Shown here in pieces: positions 1 through 12,012 of a DNA stretch of 64,000 nt. The stretch lies in contig CM060848.1 of assembly GCA_030737835.1 (NCBI GenBank), forward strand, positions 13,648,416-13,712,415, read 5' to 3'. Both the position numbers and the translations under genes were made by a program. Each line of letters opens with the position of its first letter. Positions within the stretch are counted from its first letter, which is position 1. This DNA is from Acorus gramineus. Taxonomy: Eukaryota > Streptophyta > Magnoliopsida > Acorales > Acoraceae. Below the pieces are notes generated by a model. That model searched no databases, had not been told where the DNA came from, and saw only the letters and a program-made list of their open reading frames with translations.

Positions 1-476
1 TATTAGAATATTGGGTTAAAGACATCTAAGTCCCTACAAACATAGGAAAACCCATATAAGTCCCTGCTAAAATTAGGACAGACGTACGAGTCCCTGAAAA
101 CTCAGAAAAACCCAATTATCATCCCTGAGTTAAATTTTCATCCAAACTTAACGGAATATTCTCAGAATATTCTGTCACATATAATTGTGTTGACATTGAA
201 GTCCTTATAAACAGTCATAAAGACAAATTAGTCCCTGTAAAAGACAAAATTACCCCTGAAAGACTGTTTATAAGGACTTCAATGTCTACACAATTATATG
301 TGATGGAATATTCTAGGAATATTCCGTTACATTTGGATGGAAATTTAACTCAGGGATGATAATTGGGTTTTTCTGAGTTTTGAGGGACTCGTACGTCTGT
401 CCTAATTTTAGTAGGGACTTATATGGGTTTTCCCATGTTTGTAGGGACTTATATGTCTTTAACCCTAGAATATTTT
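1..476. repeat. Long foldback (inverted-repeat) element
   Basis: Two arms of about 215 bp are inverted copies of each other. The left arm runs from about position 5 to 216 and the right arm from about 262 to 472, separated by a loop of about 45 bp. By eye the arms agree at well over 90% of positions. The outer ends read GGGTTAAAGACAT and its complement ATGTCTTTAACCC. Both arms and the loop carry repeated 'AGTCCCT' words. No coding capacity is seen. It resembles a non-autonomous foldback or Mutator-type MITE; the family is inferred, the inverted structure is seen directly. The left end may continue outside the window. Confidence 0.85.
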
Positions 477-1203
477 GTCCACTTAACATACTAATTAATT
501 TGTATATTCTTATGACCCTCGTATTTTAAAAACAGTGATTGTGATCCATGTAAATGATCAAACTTCATTGAATCTCTATAGTGCTCATTTCGCACCATTC
601 TTCTTATTCAATCCTTTTTTGGGGGTAAAAAAAAAAAAATCTGACCATTGGTTCATTTGCTTTCATTGCATTTGCTTTTTTTTTTTATTTTTCATTCTAT
701 TTATTCATACCAGGATACAAATGTTCATTCACCATTTTTTGATTGTCCGGAATCATTCATTACTCTCAATCCGACATTTTCAGTGCCATTGTGAAGCTTC
801 TCAGAAAGTGTAGACATTTAATGTTGTGCCTATAAATTATTCGATAAAATGTGTGATTGTATTTGTCTAAATTTTATAATGAGTTCTGCCACGCATACCA
901 TATTATTTATGCCCCAATCACAAGTCCCATTAAGTATTAATATGCTATTGGTTTCTCTATTAATTTTTACAAATGTGTAAAAAAGAAAAATACAAAACTA
1001 CCCCTATTTGAATCACACCAAAGCCCTTTTCAGTGACTGTTTCCTCCACTTAAAACGCATCCCAAAAATATCTAACAAGTATTTTTATAGACATTCGTTA
1101 CTTAAAAAAATCATTCCGGCCGGCCTATTCATCTCCGACGACCGGCGTCACCACGTTTGGCTATCTTTTCAGTCCTCCTCTGAACTCTACCTTTTCTGAC
1201 TCA
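477..1203. other. AT-rich intergenic stretch, no gene seen
   Basis: Low-complexity A- and T-rich DNA with short spurious reading frames only. A more GC-rich patch at about 1115-1160 has no splice or domain context that would make it coding. Confidence 0.5.
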
Positions 1204-2040
1204 GTTACATTTTGAGATTGTAACTTATTGCACAAAAAGTTTAGTTACATTTGTGAATGTAACTGACTTTTATTATATAAGACATATAAACACCAATTAC
1301 ATTTTAAAAATGTAATTGACTTACAAAATATAATGTATAAATGTTCAAATTAGTTTGAAATGTTACACAACCACACGTTAATACAACATCAAAACTCTAT
1401 AAATCCTCAAAAAAAAAAAAATTTAACATCAAACGCCAGATTTAAAGAAAAAATTATAAACAAAAGCCAAATCAAAGACTGACAGATTTAATATCAAACA
1501 CCAAATTGAAGAAAAAAATTATAACAAATGCAAGAATAAACAATAACAAATGTCACACCTAAATCGACAGATATTGAAAACGATAGCCAAATCGATCAAT
1601 TGTTCACAAAAAAGATCAGTTACATTTGTGAATGTCACTGACTTTAGCATCAATTTCAAGTACTGGCTTATATAGTAAAAGTCAGTTACATTCATAAATG
1701 TAACTAACTTTTAAAAATATTGCATAATATGATCAAAATAAAGTTTAACATGTAATTAGCTTACGAATGTTACACACATAGCTATTAATATGAACTTCAC
1801 TCCACGGCAAAATGTTTAAACGAATGAAAATGATTTGTTTTAGATTGTTTAAAAAGAAAAGAACATGCCAATAAAAAAATAATTTAACATCAAACATCAT
1901 TTTCAACAAAAAAAAAATATGTCAAAATCAGATGATTAGACCTCAATTGCATAACCAAACAAATAAAAACGACACACTTGAATCGACATACATTAAAACG
2001 ATAATTAAAATCGTTCAAATCAAATCAGTGGTTGATGAAT
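1204..2040. repeat. Degenerate tandem duplication with palindromic motifs
   Basis: Two diverged units of about 400 bp lie head to tail (about 1204-1612 and 1618-2040). Both begin with imperfect palindromes of the form GTTACATTTGTGAATGTAAC followed by a 'TGACTTTT' word (1244, 1297, 1618, 1683). Both continue with 'TTTAACATCAAAC' and end with an 'AATCGACA...AAAACGATA' block followed by 'AAATCG'. No protein is encoded. The order of shared words shows a duplication; the element type is unknown. Confidence 0.55.
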
Positions 2041-2657
2041 CTTCAAAAAAAAATTTTGATCTTTTACTATGTGTTTTTAAAATAAATAAATAATTCAATT
2101 GGAATGATCAAAAAAAAAAAAAAAACGTGAATTATAAATGAAAAGGATTTATTGTCATCGTCGTTATTCTAATCATATAGGTGGAAATGAGTAATTATAA
2201 TTGTCTCCTTAATTATAAAAACAGTTATCGAAAAAGAAAAAAATCATGAAAAAAATATATTATATATATGACTTTTTTGAGATCTATAAATTAGGGTTTG
2301 GAATCATTTTCTATTTTATAATAATAACTGAATAACATGTGTAACTCATAATTTCATAACAGATTAACAGGTCAAAAAGCACATGCATAATTGATTACAA
2401 TATAATAACTTATGGAGCGTCATTAGTCCATGCACATGGATCCACCAGATACCTTGTCATATCTGCCTAGGAAACATGAAACTCCATCTGATGTGAAGCA
2501 TCATCCTCTCGATTGACTCTACCATAACGAGACTTCCTTCGCTTACTCACCGAAACTTTTTAGTAGGAGAAGATCTGACAAATAATGATATTATCAATAA
2601 AAAATAGTCACGGGGATGATCTCAAGCCTTCAGTTTTATTATTGGATGGATGCTCTA

Positions 2658-2890
2658 TGCGTATGTTTGATTGTGTAATTACAAAATTGATTTTATAGGA
2701 ATTTAAATTTTAAAATTGATTAGGTAGGAAGCTCATCTTTCTCAGCTTTTTGAAATCGTAGTTTTTGAATATTATTTATCTGAAATCTATGTGTTAAAAG
2801 CTGTTACAATAAAACTGTTTGGTTGCACGATTGCAAACGCAGCTTCCAACAATCACAAACGCTGTGCAATCGCGCAACCAAACGCACCCT
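2658..2890. mobile_element. MITE, 'TGCGTTTGGTTGC' family
   Basis: The right end reads as the complement of GGGTGCGTTTGGTTGCGCG, and the left end carries the matching but decayed TGCGTATGTTTGATTGTG. It contains internal subterminal repeats of 'CACGATTGCAAACGC'. There is no coding capacity. The terminal word is typical of hAT-like non-autonomous elements in plants; the superfamily is inferred. The right half is shared with 11887-12012. Confidence 0.55.
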
Positions 2891-4137
2891 AAAGCTTGTT
2901 GGTAAGGAGGTGCAATGGTTGTGGTGAGATTCCATTGGTTGTCTTATTAGTGGTCAATTATGAGGCGAGACACGTCAAACATCCCAAAGATCCCTTAAAA
3001 AAGCATAACCCCAAAGTAGAAAGGTGGACATCATTCAAAAAAGTGTTATTTATAGCAGGAATGGGTTATGTTTACAAAATAGTATATGTATATAAATTAA
3101 TATAAATACAATATAGAAAAGTGCAAAAAAGAAGAACAACTGTACTAGATTGACGAATCTGTTCTGTTCTAAAGAAGGCCGAGGCTAGAGTTTAACTCTA
3201 TGTCCTTAAGACAATAATCGCTCGGCACTGGTGCTCACGGATCTGGTGACTGTCTCCCAGGATACAACGGAGAACTCCATATAGTAGCAACACTTCAAAT
3301 CGTATGGACAGTGAACCAACTCTGTTTCACACTCTCTCTATTTACGGACTAAATGCATGCACTCAAATGAACTGGAGACTCAAGTGAATGCCTATTGCAG
3401 TAAATGAATTGATGATAGAACAATGCAAACTTTGGTGGAATTTATAAAGGGAAATGTCACTTGATAAGGCTATTGGAGACAGACTTTGGACTGTTCAGTT
3501 TTTACTAAAACAGAGAGTGAAGCACCCCTTCATGCAACTGACTATTGCAACTGTTATCTGTCAGAATTTTTGAATGAAGGCCAGTTGCTGACGGATCCGA
3601 ACGGCCCACATAATATCCGACCCGAATAGAAGCCCATCATGACAAAGTATTATTTGGAACATTAAATTTCATGCACCAAAAAATTTATTAAATAAATTTT
3701 GTCCAAAAAATAATGCCACGAGAACAGAACCAGGTCGGGCGCGCGCGCCCACCTGTGTTTTTGGGCCAAGCCCACCATGATGTAGGTTTCCCCCCTTTCA
3801 CAAAAGTGGGGTGCCCCTTGGGGCATAACTTAGTATTCCTACTTCTCATATATACACACACACCAAACTTTTTCAAATAATTGATGTGGGATTAAAACTT
3901 TTTTTCTTAACCACCAACCACTTTCAACATGTTTTTGGGACAACTTTGGATCCGATTTTCTTATTCACCCGGAAACAGTTTTGAGAATGTAAATATACTA
4001 CGTTCATCTCCTCGATGAGAGGAACGCAATCCAATGTGTTTCCACTACCAATAATTAGTAGAACATAACTTGATTTATTCCAAAGCATGCTTGGTCAAGA
4101 CCCAAGTTTCCAACAAAAAGAACCCTTTTATTTACAC
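2891..4137. other. Intergenic stretch, no gene seen
   Basis: No exon with convincing coding sequence was found on either strand. A GC-rich island at about 3720-3830 contains GCGCGCGCCC and a C-run but no recognisable product. Confidence 0.4.
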
Positions 4138-4365
4138 AACGTTTGGTTATACAATTGGACAACTTTTGCTTTTGCAGAAAATTGGTTTTGTAATCGTGCA
4201 ACTAAAATTTTTGTAATCGTGACTTCCTGCAGACAGATTGTAAGCAAATAGTACCCAAAAGTTACGATTGGAGAAAGCTAGGAGGAGAATTTTTTGTATA
4301 ATCAGTTTTAAACCCAGCGTTTATAGAAAATCATTTTACAATCCTGCTACCAAACGCTATCTTAA
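4138..4365. mobile_element. MITE with GTTTGGT terminal inverted repeats
   Basis: The left end ACGTTTGGTTATACAATTG pairs with the complement of the right end (AGCGTTTGGTAGCAGGATTG). It has subterminal 'GTAATCGTG' repeats and no ORF. It is probably the same broad class as the element at 2658-2890. Confidence 0.5.
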
Positions 4366-4814
4366 TGAGTAATAATTTTTCTCACATTGAACTCAATCGT
4401 TACAGATGATCCCACATTCCCACGCACGAGTCATCGTGATCTCCAATGTTCCCAACCATACGCATGTGATCCTTTTTCCTCATATAAGACGGGTGAAAAT
4501 ATTTAGCTCTTGTTTGAAAACTCCTTTACACGAGCTTTTACTTTTTAAAAAAGTGAAAAACACAAATATATTTTCAAACATAATAAAAAGGTTACTTACA
4601 GTTTTAATGGAAAAAGTATGTTTTTTTTAAAAAATACAGAAAATGAGCTTCTTAATAATCAAGTTTGTTTAAACTACTTTATCTAAAAACATATTTTTTC
4701 AATACATTTTCAAATGTAACCTTAATCATGCTCCTTAAAGCACTAGAAATTAGAATCATTCTATTTCCCAGTATAATTTTATCATAATGAAATATACATA
4801 TACTGAAGCAGCAA

Positions 4815-4840
4815 CTCTCTCTCTCTCTCTCTCTCTCTCT
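4815..4840 (+). repeat. (CT)n microsatellite
   Basis: Thirteen uninterrupted CT units, followed by a short CA-rich tract. Confidence 0.9.
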
Positions 4841-5335
4841 TACACACACAAATCGTGTTAGAGGTAAGCTTTAATGGATGATTAAATGAAATTCTAGATT
4901 AATGATTAAATGAAGCTGTCCATTTTGGACGTGCATATGAATAATATTATGAACCCCAAGATTTTTTAAAAGTTTAATAATTCAAATGACTTATGTGGGG
5001 TGAGTTAAAAAATCTGTTTGAAAAACATAATTACGTATAAAATAGTTTAATAAAATTTCATTCTTAAAAATCTCACTTTCGTTGTGTTGTACAAATCATA
5101 GTTGAAACAAATTTTTTAACTAAACATATTTTCACATATATGTTTGGAAACACGTTTGATATTTTTTTTATTTCTACGAAAACAATGACAGATAGATAGA
5201 AAGGATTGAGATCAACTGCTTATTTTTATATTGCTATATCAAAATTAGAAGGTTACACATGCATATAAATCTTCACTTGATAAATCATAACTACATGATG
5301 TTATAAATAATGATGTGATAATTCAGCATAACTTA

Positions 5336-5634
5336 GAGTGTGTTTGTGCACAAATTAAAATGTAAAATAAAAGAAAGTGATGGAATTTGAATCAAAAGGA
5401 AAGTGATGAAAAGTAAAATATTTTTCTTTTGATCAATTTTCATGGTGTTTGTGTATGTGATGGAAGTAGTAAAATAATTTTTCATTAATTTTTCTCAAAT
5501 TCTCTCATTTTCTAATAAGACAAAATAGAGAAGGGAAAGTGATAGAAATATTTTTTTTTCCTAGTTTGACACAAACGCTAGTTTTTTTTAATTGTTAAAG
5601 GAAAATTTTTACTTTCCATCATGCACAAACACCC
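5336..5634. mobile_element. MITE with 'GGGTGTTTGTGCA' ends
   Basis: The left end is GAGTGTGTTTGTGCAC. The right end, read on the other strand, is AGGGTGTTTGTGCATG. Both sides are flanked by TTA (5333-5335 and 5635-5637), consistent with a 3-bp target duplication of the PIF/Harbinger type. The interior is AT-rich and non-coding. Confidence 0.6.
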
Positions 5635-6194
5635 TTAATAAGATACAAGTATATCAAAAAAAAAAAATAGTGCTGATACACTCAGTTCGTTTTATAGCCC
5701 ATTTTGCAGCCCCATACACTATGATAGTGTAATATATACTGTGCTATTATAACGAATGAAGTTCTATCACAGGATGTCACGCAATTTTTTATTAATTTTT
5801 TAATTTAAAAAAAATACACTAATGTATTTCAGTATATATTTTATTTTATATAACAACATTCACTTCATTTGGAGAGTGTACAATTTTTTTAAAAAAAAAC
5901 TGATGGAAACTGCAATTAAGATTGCAATAGAGGTTGGACGTATCATTTTCTTTTCCAAAAAAAAAAGAAAAAGATACATGCAGTCTAAATTGCAATTCAT
6001 ATCGTTTTTCTTTTTTTAAAAATTCATATTCTCCCTTTGAAATATAAAATAATGTATATACTAATATACAATAATGTATTTTTTTAATTAAAAAAAATAA
6101 TGTCATATATTATGATAAAAATTATACATTATGATAATGTAATATATATTACAGATAAGACTGAAAACGGAATTGCGTGTATCAACGCTAAAAA
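5635..6194. other. AT-rich stretch with short palindromes, no gene seen
   Basis: It contains the palindrome TACACTATGATAGTGTA at about 5714 and related 'TATGATAATGTAATATA' words near 6130. Similar words recur near 25440. No coding sequence is visible. Confidence 0.4.
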
Positions 6195-6377
6195 CATGGA
6201 CGGGCCGGGCTGCGCGACACGGCACATGAATAGATATGCCGGGCCGGGCTGGCTCGTTTTACAGTACTACCGGTCCACTGGACGGTTCAAGAGCTTCGTT
6301 GAAAATCCAACAACATAAAAACAAGAAAATCTATTCATTCATCTGAGAGAGACCGAGAGAGAGAGACAGCGAGAGAG
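6195..6377 (+). promoter_or_regulatory. Putative FKBP12 promoter and 5' UTR
   Basis: Immediately upstream of the FKBP12 start, the DNA shifts from AT-rich to GC-rich with two copies of GCCGGGCCGGGC-like sequence (about 6200 and 6238). It then continues to a GA-rich leader (6345-6377) typical of plant 5' UTRs. No clear TATA box was placed. The promoter role is inferred from position. Confidence 0.3.
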
Positions 6378-9300
6378 ATGGGTGTGGAGAAGCAAGTTTT
6401 AAGGGCCGGTGGAGGTCCCAAACCAGTCCCCGGTCAGACCGTCACCGTTCACTGTACTGGTTTCGGTATACTCTCTCTCTCTCTCTCATCCCCACACAAT
6501 CTAGGGTTTGTTTAGGGATCAGTGCATTTTTTAGATTTGATGTTTTGTTATCGATTGCATGTACATTTGTTTATTGTTTGTGCCTGCTTTTTAATTCATG
6601 TTAATTCTACAGGTAAAAATCGTGATCTCAATCAGAAGTTTTGGAGGTTAGGGTTTTTTATTTTATTTTATGGTTTTCCCGGATTATGTGTTGGTTTTTC
6701 TCGTTCTATTATAGGATGACAATGGAAGTTCATTATTGATTTTTTTTTAAAAAAAATTATTATTTGATTTTTTTAGCACGAAGGATCCGGGGCAGAAACC
6801 ATTCACATTCAAGATTGGAATGGGAAATGTTATCAAAGGTAGTTTTTTTGAACCCTTTTCGTATCCGATGTTCATTGGGGTCTCAATGGATGATTGAAAT
6901 TTAGATGAACCTGCTCTGTTGGTTTGGCCCCTTTTGGGGTCTATGTAATTTTGATGTATTTTGAATTATATCGTGATATCTTTGATTGTGGAGAATTCTT
7001 CTGATCGTGGTTTAGGCGTTTGGGCAATTCTTTATTGTTTGCGTTCCTCTTTTACATTAATATGCCAAGAAACATGTGAAAAGCAGAGATATCTTGAGAT
7101 TCCATGTCATGATCTGGATTTTATGTGGTTACTAAGTAATCCCTGTTCCAATGAATTATGCATGCTAGAGCGGGTAGAGTTTTTGTATGTTTTATTCCCC
7201 TTCATTGGTCTGGCATATGCATATCATGTTTGGATAGCAGGTCGGTGGGGCTTGACAATGGTTTGATAATATCTTCACAGAAAGGGAAACCATCTTTGTC
7301 ACTATGGACTGACCAAATCCTACAAGAGAGTGAGGGAAAGAGAAAATCCCAAGTGACTTTTGCATTACAGTACTGTTTATAACGCAAATAACTTACTAAA
7401 GTGGACCGTGAGGGCTATTTATAGTTTTATCTAATGACCCTTTGCTTACAGAATGAGATGTATCAAAGTGAGGTTTTTCACTTTCCACCAAAAACATTAT
7501 ATTTGACATGATTCATTTTTAAACACACAAAAACGAATGGTATTTTTCCTTTTACTTCATACACAAAAAAATATGGCGTAAAATGAATAGACCAACCTTG
7601 TTGAGTTGGTACCATAGATTGTTATATCTGCAGAAACATTTAATTCACGGACATTTTAAAAGATTAGGGTTTCTCTCTAATGTAAGAATGCGCAACAGAG
7701 TACAAATGGTAGGCAAATTTTGTGAAAATCAAGAGAAATCTGTGGCTGCGATTCTGATAATCAGCTTAATGCTTCTTGTTTGTGTGGAGCCCTTCAATTA
7801 GTTTGTTACAGGATTATTAAACTTGTTTTTCCCTTTGACGAGGCATCTCAGGTGCACATTGAGATGACTCCCTCAAATTCTTTCCTTCCTACATTTTAGG
7901 ACTTTGCAAGCGAAAATTGGTTCAGAGCAGGCTTAACTAGCTCAACTCAAAACCCTGACAGCCCATTAGGTTCAGCAATAAATCCTGAGGGATCCTTGAA
8001 CTAGGATTAAGTCTTAACTAGCTGAAGGTGTTTTGCTTGCATGTTATACATATTGTCTATAGTCATTTATTAGAGCGTGACTTGGTTTTGCTTACATGTT
8101 TATACATTTTATATAGTCTTTAGTTAGACATGATAAGTTATCAAATTTATTTGTTGAGTTAAATTCTTCGACAACCAATTAAATTTTTATTATCTTGGAC
8201 TCTACCCAAAGAATTATAAGGATGCCTGCCATGAATGTGAAGCAGGCCCTTTGGAGTTATGCTCAAGAATCTTTCTTGTATTTATTAGATACTGAAAGAT
8301 CAAGTATCCTTGGTCTTTTCTACTATGCTCCCTCAAATTTTCTTTTCTAACCTTACCCATCCCAGTCTTTTATGCGTTTATGTAAGTAATGATTCAAGTC
8401 ATGCTAGATGAAGATGGCTATTCTACATTTTGCTTCTTAGAATTTTGTGAAGGGGAGTTTTGTTAACAGGAATTCAATTGGGTAAGTGTAGCGGTTGGGT
8501 TCAAATGGATATATGCAAGGGGGATTTGGGGGAGTACTCTATTTTTTTTTATGTTAATGTAGTTGTTTGGCTGTTTTCTTGGTGTGCGTGTCCATGTTTC
8601 AATATCATTCATCTTTCAATATACAAATTATATCAATGATTAGATTTTCTTGGAGTCATACCTTATTACATATCTTTATGTAATATTTCTATGACGATTG
8701 TGTTTATGAAATTTTGGTTAATTTTTTCTTTTGAGCTGTTGGATGATTTTTTACCCATTATCTCTATTTTGGTGGATGCACTCAGGATGGGATGAAGGTG
8801 TACTGGACATGCAATTGGGGGAAGTTGCTCGTCTTCAGGTAACTCTTGCGCACTAAATTTGTTTTATTATCTGAAGAATGAAGATTTATTGGGATTCATT
8901 GACTGCTTTCTGTTGGTATAATGGTAATGCACATACTGGATTTCTTATCATGTTAGAAGCAGCAATAAATTTTTTAATGGAGATGCAAATGTTAGTTACT
9001 TTTTTGGTCAGCCCATGAGTCTTTGCTTCACTTGTTAATTATAGAAACATTGCAACCCCATAGACTGTCTTTCATGGGTCATTACATAAATTTATGTTGA
9101 TAGGATGTTAACCTTATGTGTTGCTTCTTTTTGTGCCACTTGCTTGACATTGTATAAATTTTGAAGATAGGCAACTATTGGGGGGGGGGGGGGGGGGGGG
9201 AAGATTTATCTTCAGAAAATGCCTTGCAGGGTGACAGTCATACGACTACTCCCTTTCCTCTTTTCTTTGGTGTTTTCCAATTAATGATGTGGTGCATTTT

Positions 9301-11273
9301 AATCTGAAGTTAAACTGTTACCCCCCCCCCCTCCGTTTGGGGTGTGATATAGGGTTATTCGCCCTTGATAGCTATATTAGGATAGATAACAATCCATGTT
9401 GAATAGGTAAATTTTTGTTTGGTTGTCTTTTCTGTTATTCTCATTGGGAAACGTAAAATTGATCTTTTTGTTTGGTTTACCTTGGATAAAGTAATGATAA
9501 GTGGTAGATAAGAGACGGATAAAAATTTATGACTTTTTAAATGACAATTATACCCCTGCATAAATTATTTGTGTTTGGGAATAAGTATGAGAGATGTGCG
9601 TGTGATATGATAGATGTGACAGTTTTTTTGAATGTGTGCAGAGAATGTTAGGTTAGATAATTTTTTAAAATGACAGAAAAGAGTATTTTTATTCATTGGT
9701 ATAGATATGTCCTGATAAGCAATTCTAGCCTTTTCTGAGAATAATTATCAGGCCTTATCCTAGCTTATCCAGACATAGCTATCTGGGTTTATTCTAGCAA
9801 AACAAACGATTTTTTTTTTGCTATTCTCTTATATTCTTCTCTATTTCATTCTTATGTTCCACTCCAAACGGGGGGTTAAGATATTAAGATCAATGCCATA
9901 TGAAAACCTATGGACAGCAATGTGTTAAAAAACAATGTTAGATAGTATGTAATATGTTGTAGGAACATAGGAACACAACAAAGCTATGTTCACTAAGGTT
10001 AAACTTATGTTCATTCAGGCCATTGAAAATAAAAACTTTATATGTGATTCTGGGTTATGAAGAAATTGTAATGCATGTATAAGTAAACAGAAAACATATA
10101 TATATCACATTTCTGAGCTATGTCCTTGCTGTATCTTTTGAAGTCTGTTGAAAGATCCAAAATTGGTATTTTTAGAGAAGAAAAAGATATGTTTAACTTC
10201 TACATATCATATTATCACAGACTTCTTTTTTGCTAATAAAAAGAACCTCAGAGAAAAAGATTATGGCCAAACTAAAAAGAAAGGGAGAATACAAAAAAAA
10301 TTGGAGATGAACTGTATATTGTTTGTGCATTAAGTGTATCAACTTATATAATTAGGAGTGTAAATGAGATGAGCCTAGATGACCACTAAGTTGCTCTGAA
10401 CTAGAGGTTGGCTTGATCAGAAGTCTAAAATTAATTGTTCAAGTTTGGCATGATAAGCATTGAGCCGAACTTGAGCCTAACCGAGCTTCATCAAGTTCTA
10501 GTGGAGTGCATGTTCCAAGCACTTGAGACCGTCAATAATAACAATATATGTATATCAAAGATAATTTTAGCAGTTCATTTAGGAAGTGGTCCTGTGGACA
10601 ATTGAGATCTGTAGTGCATTTAATGCACCTTAAAATTATTCCACATACCTATAGCTCAATGGTTGACAACAAAATTTTACAATATGAAGTCTTGGATTAA
10701 TGTCCTACCACTTACCTAACATATATAAAAAAAATCCACATCACTAACTTACCAAATGTGTATTTTAGTATAAAGAGTTTTTATCAAAGATAATATATTT
10801 ATTATCCAGTCTAATCAAGATTCATGGACTGAGTCCAATGTTGTTTGTGTTCAGCTTATTTATGACTTATGGGCCGAGTTTTAAATTTGACTTTAACTTG
10901 ACTCATTTAATAAATAATCAAGCTTGAATGAGTTTTTCACTGAGCAGATCGAAGTGTTTGCGAGAAATTTGGCTTGATTGATAGCTTGTATATATTGTTC
11001 TAAGAGATGATCATGCTTTAAGAATCTGATGCACCCATTGGTGCATTGTGCATCAGATACCTATTTTAGACAATGATTGCTCGTTTGCACCAGTTACATT
11101 TACATAAAATCATCGGCTTTTTATGCCAAAATTTTCAGTTTCTTAGAAAGACACCTGGTTTTAATTTGCAGTGCTCTCCCGACTATGCTTATGGTTCTGG
11201 TGGATTTCCAACCTGGGGGATACAACCGAATTCGGTTCTGGTTTTTGAAATCGAAGTTCTGAGCGTGCAGTAG
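6378..11273 (+). CDS. FKBP12: FKBP12 peptidyl-prolyl cis-trans isomerase
   Basis: Five exons: 6378-6465, 6613-6646, 6777-6838, 8786-8838 and 11172-11273 (stop TAG). All are bounded by GT/AG and together give 112 residues, the usual plant FKBP12 length. The protein is a single FKBP-type PPIase domain, which catalyses prolyl isomerisation and is the cytosolic FK506/rapamycin-binding protein. Recognisable blocks are MGVEKQV at the start, VHCTGFG (24-30), VIKGWDEGV (59-67), SPDYAYG (81-87) and a FEIEVLSVQ tail. Binding-pocket aromatics Trp63 and Tyr86 are present. As reported for plant FKBP12s, Cys26 and Cys80 replace animal residues and could form a disulfide, and Trp40 stands where the animal protein has Asp37. 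Introns 3 and 4 are about 1.9 and 2.3 kb; intron 4 holds a MITE. The start is fixed by the conserved N-terminus after a GA-rich leader. Confidence 0.96.
9180..9200 (+). repeat. Poly-G tract
   Basis: A run of 21 G residues inside FKBP12 intron 4. Its length is liable to sequencing error. Confidence 0.85.
9321..9875. mobile_element. MITE, 'CCCCCCGTTTGG' family (Tourist/Harbinger-like)
   Basis: A 555-bp element in FKBP12 intron 4. The left end is a C-run followed by CTCCGTTTGGGGTGTGATA. The right end, complemented, is CCCCCCGTTTGGAGTGGAACA. It is flanked by TTA on both sides (9318-9320 and 9876-9878). The interior words 'CTTATCCAGACATAGCTAT' and 'GTTATTCGCCC' recur in inverted orientation at 45030-45521 and 49892-50416 and in same-orientation fragments at 49366 and 50550. 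It is non-coding. The TTA duplication points to PIF/Harbinger mobilisation (inferred). Confidence 0.75.
10635..10738 (+). mobile_element. Degraded tRNA-related SINE (possible)
   Basis: TAGCTCAATGG at about 10650 fits the RNA polymerase III box A consensus. About 40 bp later, TTGGATTAATGTCC looks like a decayed box B, and an A-rich tail follows at about 10727-10736. It lies in FKBP12 intron 4. Box B is poor, so this is tentative. Confidence 0.35.
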
Positions 11274-11865
11274 CTCATCTTAAAAATTGGCATATGTGCT
11301 TATATACTTTTCTATCATCATCCGAGCATTCTGCTCTGTGGAGTAGACTATTATATGAATGCGTATTTGTATAAACCACGTGGCATTGATCCATGCTCCG
11401 TTATATGGTGAATGATTGAGGGTAAAAATGTTTAATAATGCCATCTCTAATTATTTTGGTGGCCATGATTTCATGATATTGTGTTCTTGCTTCTTAAATT
11501 ATATGATGATTGCTTGAAGAAATGAATGTTTGCATCCATGTTTGCATCCTCCTTGTCCCATTAAAATGTCAGTGAGAAGATTTTACTGGGGAAGTAAAAA
11601 GGATTGTGTTTAACAACACCCTTATATAACATAGAAAGGAAAATGTTACGTACAGTCACATTTAGAGTCTTAATTCCAATTTGTACATGTTTTGATTTTT
11701 TTTAAAAATAATTACTTCATTTAATGAAGTATATGTTTCTATTAAAAATGAAGTATATATCTTTTTGTATTGTATGGATTCATTTATAGGAAACGTGAAA
11801 AATATACCTCATTAATGTGAGTGTATGGTGTTAATGAGATATATGATGCAAAACTGATTTTCTGC
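11274..11865. other. FKBP12 3' flank, no further gene seen
   Basis: AT-rich DNA that probably includes the FKBP12 3' UTR. No second gene signal was found. Confidence 0.4.
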
Positions 11866-12012
11866 ATCCGTTGAGTTTTTAAACGGAGTTTTTGAATACT
11901 ATTAGCTTGAAATCTGTTTGTAGAAAGCTATTTCAATTTTTTTGTTTGGTTGCATATGATTGCAAAACGTAGTTTCTTGAAGTTGTTTAATCGTGCAACT
12001 AAACGCATCTTT
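11866..12012. mobile_element. Partial MITE copy related to 2658-2890
   Basis: About 130 bp align by eye with 2754-2890: 'GTTTTTGAATA..ATT', 'TGAAATCT', 'GTTTGGTTGCA..GATTGCAAA', then 'CAACTAAACGCA' at the end. The left part is lost or diverged. Confidence 0.45.

Noticed and set aside
1-476. CRISPR-like or satellite array
   Set aside because: The repeated AGTCCCT words are not evenly spaced, and the whole is one inverted pair; the genome is clearly nuclear and plant.
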